In this document: in pieces, positions 55,543 through 64,000 of the stretch
Layout: each line of letters begins with the position of its first letter
Position numbering within the stretch: position 1 is the first letter of the stretch
From: Massilia sp. 9096
GTDB lineage: Bacteria; Pseudomonadota; Gammaproteobacteria; Burkholderiales; Burkholderiaceae_D
Assembly: GCF_000745265.1 (NCBI RefSeq)
Contig: NZ_JQNN01000001.1
Location: 4,650,001-4,714,000 of the forward strand
DNA length: 64,000 bases
Reading direction: 5' to 3'
Made by a program: the position numbers and the translations under genes
Notes under the pieces: model-generated
Told to the model about the DNA's origin: nothing
Databases searched by the model: none
What the model saw: only the letters and a program-made list of their open reading frames with translations

Positions 55543-58500
55543 ATGAAAGCACTGCTCGATCTATTCAAGCAAGTTCAGCAAAACGAGAGCTTCGACGCCA
55601 TCAAGATTGGCCTGGCGTCGCCCGAGAAAATCCGTTCGTGGTCGTTCGGCGAAGTCAAAAAGCCGGAAACCATCAACTACCGTACGTTCAAGCCGGAACG
55701 TGACGGCCTGTTCTGCGCAAAAATCTTTGGTCCGATCAAGGACTACGAGTGCCTGTGCGGCAAGTACAAGCGCCTGAAGCACCGCGGCGTGATCTGCGAG
55801 AAGTGCGGCGTCGAAGTCACCCTGGCCAAAGTGCGCCGTGAGCGCATGGGCCACATCGAGCTGGCCTCGCCGACCGCCCACATCTGGTTCCTGAAGTCGC
55901 TGCCGTCGCGTCTGGGCATGGTCCTGGACATGACCCTGCGCGACATCGAGCGCGTGCTGTACTTCGAAGCGTACGTGGTCACCGATCCGGGCATGACCCC
56001 GCTCAAGAAGAGCCAGATCATGTCGGAAGACGACTACGCCGCCAAGTACGAAGAGTACGGCGACGACTTCACCGCATTCATGGGCGCCGAAGGCATCCGT
56101 GAACTGCTGCGCTCGATCGACATCGACCGCGAAGCCGAAGCGCTGCGCGTCGAACTGAAAGAGTCGAAGTCGGAAGCGAAGATCAAGAAATACGCCAAGC
56201 GCCTGAAAGTGCTCGAGGCATTCCAGCGTTCGGGCATCAAGCCGGACTGGATGATCATGGAAGTGCTCCCGGTTCTGCCGCCGGAGCTGCGTCCGCTCGT
56301 CCCGCTGGATGGCGGCCGTTTCGCCACGTCCGACCTGAACGACCTGTATCGCCGCGTCATCAACCGTAACAACCGTCTGAAGCGCCTGATGGAACTGCGC
56401 GCTCCGGAAATCATCACGCGCAACGAAAAGCGCATGCTGCAGGAAGCGGTCGACTCGCTGCTGGACAACGGCCGTCGCGGCAAGGCGATGACCGGCGCCA
56501 ACAAGCGTCCGCTGAAATCGCTGGCCGAGATGATCAAGGGTAAGGGCGGCCGTTTCCGTCAGAACCTGCTGGGCAAGCGCGTCGACTACTCGGGCCGTTC
56601 GGTCATCGTGGTGGGTCCGCAGCTGAAACTGCACCAGTGCGGTCTGCCGAAGCTGATGGCGCTGGAACTGTTCAAGCCGTTCATCTTCAACAAGCTGGAA
56701 CTGATGGGTCTGGCAACGACCATCAAGGCCGCCAAGAAGCTGGTCGAGCAACAGGAACCGGTGGTCTGGGACATCCTGGAAGAAGTCATCAAAGAGCACC
56801 CGGTCATGCTGAACCGTGCGCCGACGCTGCACCGTCTGGGTATCCAGGCGTTCGAGCCGGTGCTGATCGAAGGCAAGGCAATCCAGCTGCACCCGCTGGT
56901 CTGCGCGGCGTTCAACGCCGACTTCGACGGTGACCAGATGGCAGTCCACGTCCCGCTGTCGATCGAAGCACAGATGGAAGCCCGCACCCTGATGCTGGCT
57001 TCGAACAACATCCTGTTCCCGTCGAACGGCGAGCCGTCGATCGTCCCGTCGCAGGATATCGTGCTGGGTCTGTACTACGCGAGCCGCGAAGCGATCAACG
57101 CCAAGGGCGAAGGCATGCTGTTCCCGGACGTGTCGGAAGTCATCCGCGCGTACGACAACAAGGAAGTCGAACTGGCGACCCGCATCACCGTGCGTATCGT
57201 GGAATTCCCGCGCAACGCCGAAGGCGGCTTCGACCAGACCCTGACCCGCTACGAGACCACGGTCGGCCGTGCGATCCTGTCCGAGATCCTGCCGAAAGGC
57301 CTGCCGTTCTCGGTGCTGAACCGCGCGCTGAAGAAGAAGGAAATCTCGAAGCTGATCAACACGTCGTTCCGCAAGTGCGGCCTGCGTGCCACCGTCGTGT
57401 TCGCCGACAAGCTGATGCAGTCGGGCTTCCGCCTGGCGACCCGCGCCGGTATCTCGATCGCCGTGGACGACATGCTGATCCCGGACGTCAAGAAGGGCAT
57501 GATCGCGACCGCCGAAGCCGAAGTGAAGCAGATCGAGCAGCAGTACGCCTCGGGTCTGGTCACCGCCGGCGAGCGTTACAACAAGGTCGTCGACATCTGG
57601 GGCAAGACCTCGGACGAAGTCGGCAAGGCGATGATGGACCAGCTGAAAGTCGAGCCGGTCACCAAGCGCGACGGCACCCAGGGCACGCAAGAGTCGTTCA
57701 ACGCCATTTACATGATGGCCGACTCGGGCGCCCGTGGTTCGGCGGCGCAGATCCGCCAGCTGGCCGGTATGCGCGGCCTGATGGCGAAACCGGACGGTTC
57801 GATTATCGAAACGCCGATTACCGCGAACTTCCGCGAAGGCCTGAACGTGTTGCAGTACTTCATCTCGACGCACGGCGCCCGTAAGGGTCTGGCCGACACC
57901 GCGCTGAAGACCGCAAACTCGGGTTACCTGACCCGCCGCCTGGTCGACGTGACGCAGGATCTGGTCGTGATCGAGGACGATTGCGGCACCACCAACGGCA
58001 CGCACATGAAGGCGATGGTCGAAGGCGGTGAAGTCATCGAAGCGCTGCGCGACCGTATCCTGGGCCGCGTTGCCGGTAACGACATCGTGAATCCGGAAAC
58101 GCAGGCGACCCTGTACGAAGCCGGCACGCTGCTGGACGAAGACATGGTCGAAGAGATCGAGCGTCTGGGCATCGACGAAGTCAAGGTCCGCACTCCGCTG
58201 AACTGCGACACCCGTTACGGCCTGTGCGCGAAGTGCTACGGCCGTGACCTGGGCCGCGGCCTGCTGGTCAACAGCGGCGAAGCCGTCGGTGTGGTGGCTG
58301 CACAGTCGATCGGTGAGCCGGGTACCCAGCTGACCATGCGTACCTTCCACATCGGTGGTGCGGCATCGCGTGCTGCGGTGGCCTCGTCGGTGGAAGCCAA
58401 GTCGAACGGTACGGTTCGCTTCACCGCGACCATGCGTTACGTGACCAACGGCAAGGGCGCCCAGATCGTCATTTCGCGTTCGGGCGAAGTGCTGATCACG

Positions 58501-59793
58501 GACGACCACGGCCGCGAGCGCGAGCGTCACAAGGTGCCGTACGGCGCGACCCTGGCCGTGCAGGATGGCCTGACCGTCAAGGCAGGTACCGCGCTGGCGA
58601 CCTGGGACCCGCTGACCCGTCCGATCATCACGGAATACGGCGGCACGATCAAGTTCGAAAACGTGGAAGAGGGCGTCACCGTCGCTCGCCAGGTGGACGA
58701 CGTGACCGGCCTGTCGACCCTGGTGGCGATCGACCCGAAACGCCGCGGTTCGGCCAGCAAGGTCCTGCGTCCGCAGGTCAAGCTGCTGAACGAAGAAGGC
58801 CAGGAAGTCAAGATCGCCGGCACCGAGCACGCCGTGACGATCGGCTTCCAGGTCGGCGCGCTGATCATGGTCAAGGACGGTCAGCAGGCATCGGTGGGTG
58901 AAGTGCTGGCACGTATCCCGACCGAATCGCAGAAGACCCGTGACATTACCGGTGGTCTGCCGCGCGTGGCCGAGCTGTTCGAAGCCCGTTCGCCGAAGGA
59001 TGCCGGCATGCTGGCGGAAGTCACCGGTACGGTGGCGTTCGGTAAAGAGACCAAGGGCAAGCAGCGCCTGGAAATCACCGACATGGACGGCAACAAGCAC
59101 GAGTTCCTGATCACCAAGGACAAGCAAGTGCTGGTGCACGACGGCCAGGTGGTGAACAAGGGCGAGATGATCGTGGACGGCCCGGCCGATCCGCAAGACA
59201 TCCTGCGCCTGCTGGGTATCGAAGCGCTGGCGCGTTACATCGTCGACGAAGTGCAGGACGTGTACCGTCTGCAGGGCGTGAAGATCAACGACAAGCACAT
59301 CGAGGTGATCGTTCGCCAGATGCTGCGCCGTGTCCAGATCGTCGAAGCCGGCGACACCGACTACATCGTCGGCGAGCAGGTCGAGCGTTCGGAACTGCTG
59401 GAAGAGAACGACCGCGTGACCGCTGCAGGCAAGCTGCCGGCAACGTACGAGAACGTTCTGCTGGGTATCACCAAGGCATCGCTGTCGACCGATTCGTTCA
59501 TCTCGGCCGCATCGTTCCAGGAGACCACCCGCGTGCTGACCGAAGCGGCGATCATGGGCAAGCGCGACGGTCTGCGCGGCCTGAAGGAAAACGTGATCGT
59601 CGGTCGCCTGATCCCGGGCGGTACCGGCCTGGCGTTCCACCGCGCCCGCAAGGAGAAAGAGCAGTGGGAAGCGGAAGAGCGCGCCCAGCTGCTGCAGCAG
59701 GAAAAGGCCAACATGGCCGCCGAGCTGCAAGCGATGGAAGACCAGCAGCAGGCTGCGGCTTCGCTGGAGCAGCATCACGGCGACGAGGAGTGA
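55543..59793 (+). CDS. rpoC: DNA-directed RNA polymerase subunit beta'
   Basis: 1416 residues. Zinc ribbon [20 protein letters not shown] near 70-90, catalytic [16 protein letters not shown] (the Asp triad for Mg2+, about 460-475), bridge-helix region [22 protein letters not shown], second zinc site [21 protein letters not shown], and a Gln-rich C-terminus. ATG 55543 has CGGAGTGAT upstream. Followed by a strong terminator. Confidence 0.99.
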   Translation: MKALLDLFKQVQQNESFDAIKIGLASPEKIRSWSFGEVKKPETINYRTFKPERDGLFCAKIFGPIKDYECLCGKYKRLKHRGVICEKCGVEVTLAKVRRERMGHIELASPTAHIWFLKSLPSRLGMVLDMTLRDIERVLYFEAYVVTDPGMTPLKKSQIMSEDDYAAKYEEYGDDFTAFMGAEGIRELLRSIDIDREAEALRVELKESKSEAKIKKYAKRLKVLEAFQRSGIKPDWMIMEVLPVLPPELRPLVPLDGGRFATSDLNDLYRRVINRNNRLKRLMELRAPEIITRNEKRMLQEAVDSLLDNGRRGKAMTGANKRPLKSLAEMIKGKGGRFRQNLLGKRVDYSGRSVIVVGPQLKLHQCGLPKLMALELFKPFIFNKLELMGLATTIKAAKKLVEQQEPVVWDILEEVIKEHPVMLNRAPTLHRLGIQAFEPVLIEGKAIQLHPLVCAAFNADFDGDQMAVHVPLSIEAQMEARTLMLASNNILFPSNGEPSIVPSQDIVLGLYYASREAINAKGEGMLFPDVSEVIRAYDNKEVELATRITVRIVEFPRNAEGGFDQTLTRYETTVGRAILSEILPKGLPFSVLNRALKKKEISKLINTSFRKCGLRATVVFADKLMQSGFRLATRAGISIAVDDMLIPDVKKGMIATAEAEVKQIEQQYASGLVTAGERYNKVVDIWGKTSDEVGKAMMDQLKVEPVTKRDGTQGTQESFNAIYMMADSGARGSAAQIRQLAGMRGLMAKPDGSIIETPITANFREGLNVLQYFISTHGARKGLADTALKTANSGYLTRRLVDVTQDLVVIEDDCGTTNGTHMKAMVEGGEVIEALRDRILGRVAGNDIVNPETQATLYEAGTLLDEDMVEEIERLGIDEVKVRTPLNCDTRYGLCAKCYGRDLGRGLLVNSGEAVGVVAAQSIGEPGTQLTMRTFHIGGAASRAAVASSVEAKSNGTVRFTATMRYVTNGKGAQIVISRSGEVLITDDHGRERERHKVPYGATLAVQDGLTVKAGTALATWDPLTRPIITEYGGTIKFENVEEGVTVARQVDDVTGLSTLVAIDPKRRGSASKVLRPQVKLLNEEGQEVKIAGTEHAVTIGFQVGALIMVKDGQQASVGEVLARIPTESQKTRDITGGLPRVAELFEARSPKDAGMLAEVTGTVAFGKETKGKQRLEITDMDGNKHEFLITKDKQVLVHDGQVVNKGEMIVDGPADPQDILRLLGIEALARYIVDEVQDVYRLQGVKINDKHIEVIVRQMLRRVQIVEAGDTDYIVGEQVERSELLEENDRVTAAGKLPATYENVLLGITKASLSTDSFISAASFQETTRVLTEAAIMGKRDGLRGLKENVIVGRLIPGGTGLAFHRARKEKEQWEAEERAQLLQQEKANMAAELQAMEDQQQAAASLEQHHGDEE

Positions 59794-59822
59794 TCCTCTG
59801 CGCTTAGCTTGAATGGCTAATG

Positions 59823-59854
59823 AAAACGGCACCTCGAGGGGTGCCGTTTTTTTT
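59823..59854 (+). terminator. intrinsic terminator of the rpoBC operon
   Basis: AAAACGGCACC (59823-59833) pairs with GGTGCCGTTTT (59840-59850), followed by TTTT. The long stem and eight-T tract lie 30 bases after rpoC and would stop transcription before the convergent SulP gene. Confidence 0.92.
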
Positions 59855-59877
59855 GCCGAGTTTCAATACCTCATGGT

Positions 59878-62088
59878 TTAGTGCGACAAGACCGCCGCGC
59901 CGTCATCGAACGTCTCGGGCGTGACCAGCTTGCCGAACTGGACTTCCCCTGTGCCGACATCGTAATAGGCGCCGATCAATCCCATTTCGCCGCGCGCGAT
60001 GCATCCGCGCAGATACTCGCTGTCGGCAATGACTTCGGCGAGTGAATTTTCGACGTTCTGCCTCGTCACCTGTTCGAGGTCGAGCTTGCAATCGTCTGCG
60101 CCATGGTGCGCGGAGGAGCACCGGCATTGTTCGACCGCCACCCGGATTTTCCCGGTAATCGCACCGATATTGTGGGCTTGCACATTTTGGGCCGCAAGAC
60201 CGACCGCGCCGCAGTGCGAGTGCCCTTTAATGACGATTAACTTGGCGCCCAGTTTGGATGCAATCTCGAGGCTGCCGATGATGTCACGGTTGATGACGTT
60301 CCCGGCAATGCGTACCGTCAGCAAATCGCCCAGCCCGGCATCGAACACAATTTCTGGCGACGTGCGGGAATCGATGCAGTTGACGATGACCGCCATCGGG
60401 TGCTGGCTGACGGCGGTGGCGCCCACCTGGTGCAAATAGTGTTTGGTCGTCTCGCACCCGGTCATGAAGCGCTTGTTGCCATCGATTAGCAGCTGCAAAA
60501 CCTTTTCGTGAGTCAGATTTTTCTGCGTTTCCTTATCCAACGCGGGTGCAAACTGAATCGGATTGTGCAGGGAATATTCATTGCGCAGGCCGACGATGTT
60601 CAGCTTGATATCGCGCTCGGCCGCCACGATACGGAAATCGTGGATGATCTCGAGGATGTCGTTGTCGATGAAATCCGATTTCCTTGCATCGATCAGGACT
60701 TTCGAGCCATTCGGGATTTCCCACAGCGTCGACTTGATTGTCGCCTTGTTCAGGAACGACACCTGATTCGGCAGTTCCATGCTGATCACCTCGCCGATAT
60801 GCATCCGGTATTGCGCCATCGAATAAGGCGTGCGGAAGTTGCTACGCAAGATGTAGAAGATACTGGCGGCCAAGCCGATCAGGACACCCATGAGCAAATC
60901 AGTGAACACGATTGCCGCAACGGTGATCACGAAAGGCAGGAACTGCGACCAGCCTTTGTTGTACATGTCACGGAACAGCGACAGTTTGGCCAGCTTATAA
61001 CCGGTTGTGATCAGAATCGCTGCCAGCGCCGCCAGGGGAATCAGGTTCAGCAATGGACTCAGGACGAGTACGCTTGCGAGCATCAGAAAGCCATGCAACA
61101 CGGCCGATGCTTTTGTTCTGTTATTCGAATGGATGTTGACGGAGCTTCGGACGATCACCGAGGTAATCGGAAGACCGCCAAGGAAGCTGGCGGCGATGTT
61201 GCCCACACCTTGTGCGACCAGTTCCCGATTCGGCGGGGTTTCGCGCTTGTGGGGATCGAGCTTGTCGACCGCCTCGATATTCAGCAGGGTTTCGAGCGAG
61301 GCGACGATGGCGATCGTGATGCCGACGACCCAGACGTCGTGGTTGGAAAAATGTTGAAGGTCCGGCAAGTGGAAATAAGCACCCAGGTTGCCGGTGTCGA
61401 TCGCAGGGATGTCGACCAGGTGCGTCTGGCCGATGCCCAGTCCAGGGATGAATTGACTGAACAAGACGTTGAGCAGGATGCCGAGTGCCACGACAACCAG
61501 GGGCGCCGGCAGCAGCTTCACGTTCTTCAACGGGGTTTTGTCCCAGTACAGCAGGATCAATAAGGACACCAGGCCAACGATCAGTGCGCCCGGCTGGATG
61601 GCGTTGAAAGCGCCGGCAATCATCGAAAACGTGTTTTCGCCATTCCCTTCCGCAAACGAAAATCCATCGTTCGTATGGTCATAGCCGATCACGTGCGGCA
61701 CCTGCTTGAGGATCAGCAAGACACCGATGGCGGCGAGCAGCCCCTTGATGACGCTGGAGGGAATATAGTTCGCGATGAACCCTGCGCGAAATAACCCCAT
61801 CGCCAATTGAAGAACCCCGGCAATCAGCAGGGCCACCAGCAGGATTTCAAATGCGCCCAACTTGGTAATGGACGCCAACACCACGGCGGCCAGGCCGGCT
61901 GCAGGACCACTGACGCTGGTCTGCGAACCGCTGACCATGCCGACGACAATGCCGCCGATAATGCCAGAGATAATTCCTGAAAACAACGGTGCACCAGAGG
62001 CCAATGCAATGCCGAGACATAATGGCAATGCCACCAGGAAGACGACAATGCCGGCAGGGATATCGTATTTGAGGGTTGAGGTAGTCAT
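59878..62088 (-). CDS. SulP-family anion (probable bicarbonate) transporter fused to beta-carbonic anhydrase
   Basis: 736 residues. Residues 5-430 hold about 11-12 TM segments of the SLC26/SulP fold (YDIPAGIVVFLVALPLCLGIALASGAPLFSG, GSQTSVSGPAAGLAAVV). A STAS-like region follows (ISMELPNQVSFLNKATIKSTL, VLIDARKSDFIDNDILEIIHDF). The C-terminal beta-CA has VNCIDSRTSPE (Cys571, Asp573, Arg575) and GHSHCGAVGL (His625, Cys626), so all three zinc ligands and the Asp-Arg dyad are present. It likely imports HCO3- and interconverts it with CO2 at the cytoplasmic face. Base composition is less GC-rich than the neighbours, suggesting acquisition. Confidence 0.92.
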   Translation of the reverse strand: MTTSTLKYDIPAGIVVFLVALPLCLGIALASGAPLFSGIISGIIGGIVVGMVSGSQTSVSGPAAGLAAVVLASITKLGAFEILLVALLIAGVLQLAMGLFRAGFIANYIPSSVIKGLLAAIGVLLILKQVPHVIGYDHTNDGFSFAEGNGENTFSMIAGAFNAIQPGALIVGLVSLLILLYWDKTPLKNVKLLPAPLVVVALGILLNVLFSQFIPGLGIGQTHLVDIPAIDTGNLGAYFHLPDLQHFSNHDVWVVGITIAIVASLETLLNIEAVDKLDPHKRETPPNRELVAQGVGNIAASFLGGLPITSVIVRSSVNIHSNNRTKASAVLHGFLMLASVLVLSPLLNLIPLAALAAILITTGYKLAKLSLFRDMYNKGWSQFLPFVITVAAIVFTDLLMGVLIGLAASIFYILRSNFRTPYSMAQYRMHIGEVISMELPNQVSFLNKATIKSTLWEIPNGSKVLIDARKSDFIDNDILEIIHDFRIVAAERDIKLNIVGLRNEYSLHNPIQFAPALDKETQKNLTHEKVLQLLIDGNKRFMTGCETTKHYLHQVGATAVSQHPMAVIVNCIDSRTSPEIVFDAGLGDLLTVRIAGNVINRDIIGSLEIASKLGAKLIVIKGHSHCGAVGLAAQNVQAHNIGAITGKIRVAVEQCRCSSAHHGADDCKLDLEQVTRQNVENSLAEVIADSEYLRGCIARGEMGLIGAYYDVGTGEVQFGKLVTPETFDDGAAVLSH

Positions 62089-62899
62089 GTTTGCCTGCGC
62101 GATTGATTAAATTGATGCTGAGTTGGTTGAAAGTTTCAGATGGTCGATCAGGGCATTCCGAATGGCGCCATCGGTCACATGCGTGAATCTTCTTGGCGCT
62201 ACATTAGATTTAGGCCAGGAAACATATTGGATCGCATGGCACGTAGATGAGTACATGTTGTCAATAGAAAATTGACCTCATGTTTTATCGCTGCTGTTTT
62301 GCTCAACTTCCAGCCGCGCTAGAGTACGCGAGCATTGATATCGGAAAAATGAGAGATTCTAAGAATGTTGCTTCGTAAATCTCGAAGTATCATGAGGACT
62401 TTGACGATGGGTGATCCTGATCAGGAATCAGAATAACCATCGATCAAAATTTCAATACGGGAATTAAGTTGGCTGTTCAAATAATAAATATGTGTCGATC
62501 GCAACAGACTCGGAATCAATTCATCCGTAATGCCGGTCGATAAAAATGGTTTGTTCGCGCGCAAAGGCGCTTGCCATTATTTGGCTTTGGCTTGTCATGC
62601 TGCAGTAAATAGTGAGCGCGACAGGTATGGGAAAGTCGCTCCCTGAACCGAACAAGACGGTCTGCCGAAGTTCCTCGCGCGCGCGGGTGCATCGATGCGC
62701 GCGAGCGCACTCAAGCGTAAGAAAAATGGGTAGCTGCAGCGTGGCGCGGAGCGCCGCCTTCCTGATGAGGCCGCAGGCCCTGCACGCGCCTTTAAAAGCG
62801 ATCGGCGCCAGCCGGTGCCGCCTGCGGTGATTCGTGTTCGGGCAGGCGGCGCTGCCGTTCGGGCAGGCGCGGGCGTGCAGCCTCGCTAGGACCCTGCGG
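62089..62899. other. gene-free, AT-richer stretch
   Basis: About 800 bases without a believable gene. Up to about 62640 the composition is visibly AT-richer than the rest of the window; after that it returns to high GC. I see a perfect 10-bp palindrome CCTGATCAGG at 62416-62425 and a probable promoter zone for the SulP-CA gene, but no RNA gene. The small open frames here lack ribosome sites and protein-like composition. Confidence 0.6.
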
Positions 62900-63237
62900 C
62901 ACGCTCAATCGTGCACGATTCCCAGCGCCGCCGCCGTCACGCACTGGCGTTTTACACGCGGCGAGGATATCTGCAAGGTGCCGGTGCCGGGCCAGGCCGG
63001 GTGACCGTGAACAATGGCCCGGCCCTGCGCATGGCGGCCCTGCATGGCCTGGGGGTGGTGCTGCAGCCGGCGATCCTGCTGGACGCCGATGTGCGCGCCG
63101 GGCGGCTGGTGCCGCTGTTTCCCGAATACGAATTGCCCAGCCGGCCGATGCACGTGGTGTTTCTGCCGGACCGCTACCGCTCGCCCAAGCTGCGCAGCTT
63201 CATCGACTTCGTCACCGCACGCTGCGTCGACGGCTGA
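62900..63237 (+). pseudogene. LysR-family regulator remnant (effector-domain C-terminus, frameshifted)
   Basis: From about 63002 the frame reads VTVNNGPALRMAALHGLGVVLQPAILLDADVRAGRLVPLFPEYELPSRPMHVVFLPDRYRSPKLRSFIDFV, the last third of a LysR substrate-binding domain. The preceding segment HWRFTRGEDICKVPVPGQAG is in another frame, so an indel lies near 62990-63001. No HTH or N-terminal half is present upstream. It is a dead fragment; the living regulator may once have controlled the neighbouring SulP-CA gene. Confidence 0.8.
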
Positions 63238-63242
63238 TCATT

Positions 63243-63560
63243 TTATTCGTGCAGCTTCGCAAACAGGACGGCGAAGAGGATGAAGCCGACCAGGAAGGTC
63301 CATCCGAACCGCGTCATGAATGGAATCGGATTCTTGCCCAGATTGGCTTCCACCGGACCGGCCGGCAGTTCCGACCCACGGCGGCAAACATCGGAGGCGA
63401 GGTGGTAGGTTTTCTTGGTGACCCAGCGCAGGTAATACAGGTGGGCGTACTTGTACTGCAAGAAGATGTTGAATGGACGTTCACGTTCACAAGTCGCGCA
63501 ATGCTGTGTCTGCGTCGTCCCCAGGTCAGCGCCGCCGCTTCCAGAACCCCAGATGATCAT
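63243..63560 (-). CDS. small zinc-ribbon-like protein with C-terminal TM helix
   Basis: 105 residues. MIIWGSGSGGADLG, then HCATCERERPFNIFLQYKYAHLYYLRWVTKKTYHLASDVCRRGSEL, a CxxC knuckle followed by a single Cys where a second CxxC-type pair might be expected, and one C-terminal TM helix (FGWTFLVGFILFAVLFAKL). The WG, YKYAHLYYLRW and VTKK pattern is recognisable from small uncharacterised proteins of many proteobacteria. Tail-anchored with a cytoplasmic domain. Function unknown. Convergent with the LysR remnant. Confidence 0.8.
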   Translation of the reverse strand: MIIWGSGSGGADLGTTQTQHCATCERERPFNIFLQYKYAHLYYLRWVTKKTYHLASDVCRRGSELPAGPVEANLGKNPIPFMTRFGWTFLVGFILFAVLFAKLHE

Positions 63561-63733
63561 GTTTTTCCGTAGTAATGAATATTTAATTTAAAACTGTTGC
63601 TCTAGAGAATGTAATAACATTGGCGGCAAGCGTCAACCGATGCCTCTTGTTTGTCTCGCTCGTACGACTCCACAGTCGATTTTTATCGAATACACTGTCC
63701 GAGCAGTACTTTCCCCCCATTCAAGGAGACACC

Positions 63734-64000
63734 ATGCCCCTTCGCTCGACCCGCACCCTGATCGCGTGCGCCCTGGTATCCGCATTCACCGCCCTCGGCA
63801 GCGCCCATGCCGCCGACCAGTTGCAAGCCTCGATGACCCTGGTGGACGGCACCGGCACCGGCAAGAACATCGGTAACGTGACCGTTGCCGAATCGAAGGG
63901 CGGCCTGGTGTTCACGCCGAACCTGACCAACCTGCCGCCGGGCACGCACGGTTTCCACGTGCACGAGATCGGCGGCTGCGGTACCACCGAAAAGGATGGC
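63734..64000 (+). CDS. sodC: periplasmic Cu-Zn superoxide dismutase (3' end outside window)
   Basis: The first 89 residues: signal peptide LIACALVSAFTALGSAHA-A, then LQASMTLVDGTGTGKNIGNVTVAESKGGLVFTPNLTNLPPGTHGFHVHEIGGCG. GFHVHE has two copper-ligand His, and the Cys of the conserved disulfide follows. ATG 63734 has AAGGAG six bases upstream. It converts superoxide to H2O2 and O2 in the periplasm. Truncated by the window edge. Confidence 0.93.
   Translation, partial: MPLRSTRTLIACALVSAFTALGSAHAADQLQASMTLVDGTGTGKNIGNVTVAESKGGLVFTPNLTNLPPGTHGFHVHEIGGCGTTEKDG

Noticed and set aside
62612..62830. Short plus-strand frame in the gene-free stretch
   Set aside because: No ribosome site, Arg/Ser/Cys-rich random-like translation.

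Overview
The window comes from a high-GC Gram-negative bacterium, most likely a betaproteobacterium of the Oxalobacteraceae (Massilia/Telluria/Duganella type). This is inferred from gene order (tRNA-Tyr, tRNA-Gly, tRNA-Thr, tuf, tRNA-Trp, secE, nusG, rplKA, rplJL, rpoBC), from codon bias, and from the mix of secreted glycosidases with a ttcA-folB cluster. I recognised no phage, IS element or CRISPR array.

Bases 1-10180 look like a saccharide-utilisation locus aimed at acetylated galacto(gluco)mannan. It holds a truncated mannose-isomerase-like AGE protein, a LacI regulator facing a perfect operator palindrome, a FucP-type sugar/H+ symporter, then a tight run of five secreted enzymes: GH3, GH5 mannanase, GH27 alpha-galactosidase and two different SGNH/CE2 esterases. 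Several of these genes overlap by ATGA. Bases 10182-18027 carry an Lrp-type regulator divergent from a fused indolepyruvate:ferredoxin oxidoreductase with an Lrp-like box between them, an S41 lipoprotein protease (possibly leaderless) and an M14 carboxypeptidase. An O-antigen-ligase-like membrane protein follows. Next is a second minus-strand glycosidase set: a GH30 gene reduced to its two ends by an internal deletion, GH27 with an NPCBM domain, and GH29 alpha-fucosidase.

After a nitroreductase and a short, less GC-rich patch with gene debris (24721-25670) lies a surface-polysaccharide locus (25672-36143). It contains three or four glycosyltransferase-like genes, a HAD phosphatase, a nucleotidyltransferase-kinase fusion, a second nucleotidyltransferase, a KpsMT-like ABC exporter, a methyltransferase and an acyltransferase. 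The phosphatase/kinase/nucleotidyltransferase set suggests that an unusual phosphorylated or nucleotide-activated group is added to the polysaccharide. This is the best candidate in the window for undescribed chemistry.

From 36152 on there is a second FucP-type transporter, the ttcA-folB-SDR operon divergent from a MidA-type methyltransferase, a membrane-anchored J-domain protein, and a two-gene signalling unit. That unit pairs a TPR protein whose receiver domain has Glu at the phospho-acceptor site with an HDOD-GAF protein. The housekeeping transcription/translation block occupies 45548-59854 and ends in a strong terminator. Beyond it are a SulP transporter fused to a beta-carbonic anhydrase, an AT-richer gene-free stretch, a frameshifted LysR remnant, a small zinc-ribbon membrane protein and the start of a periplasmic Cu-Zn superoxide dismutase gene cut by the window edge.
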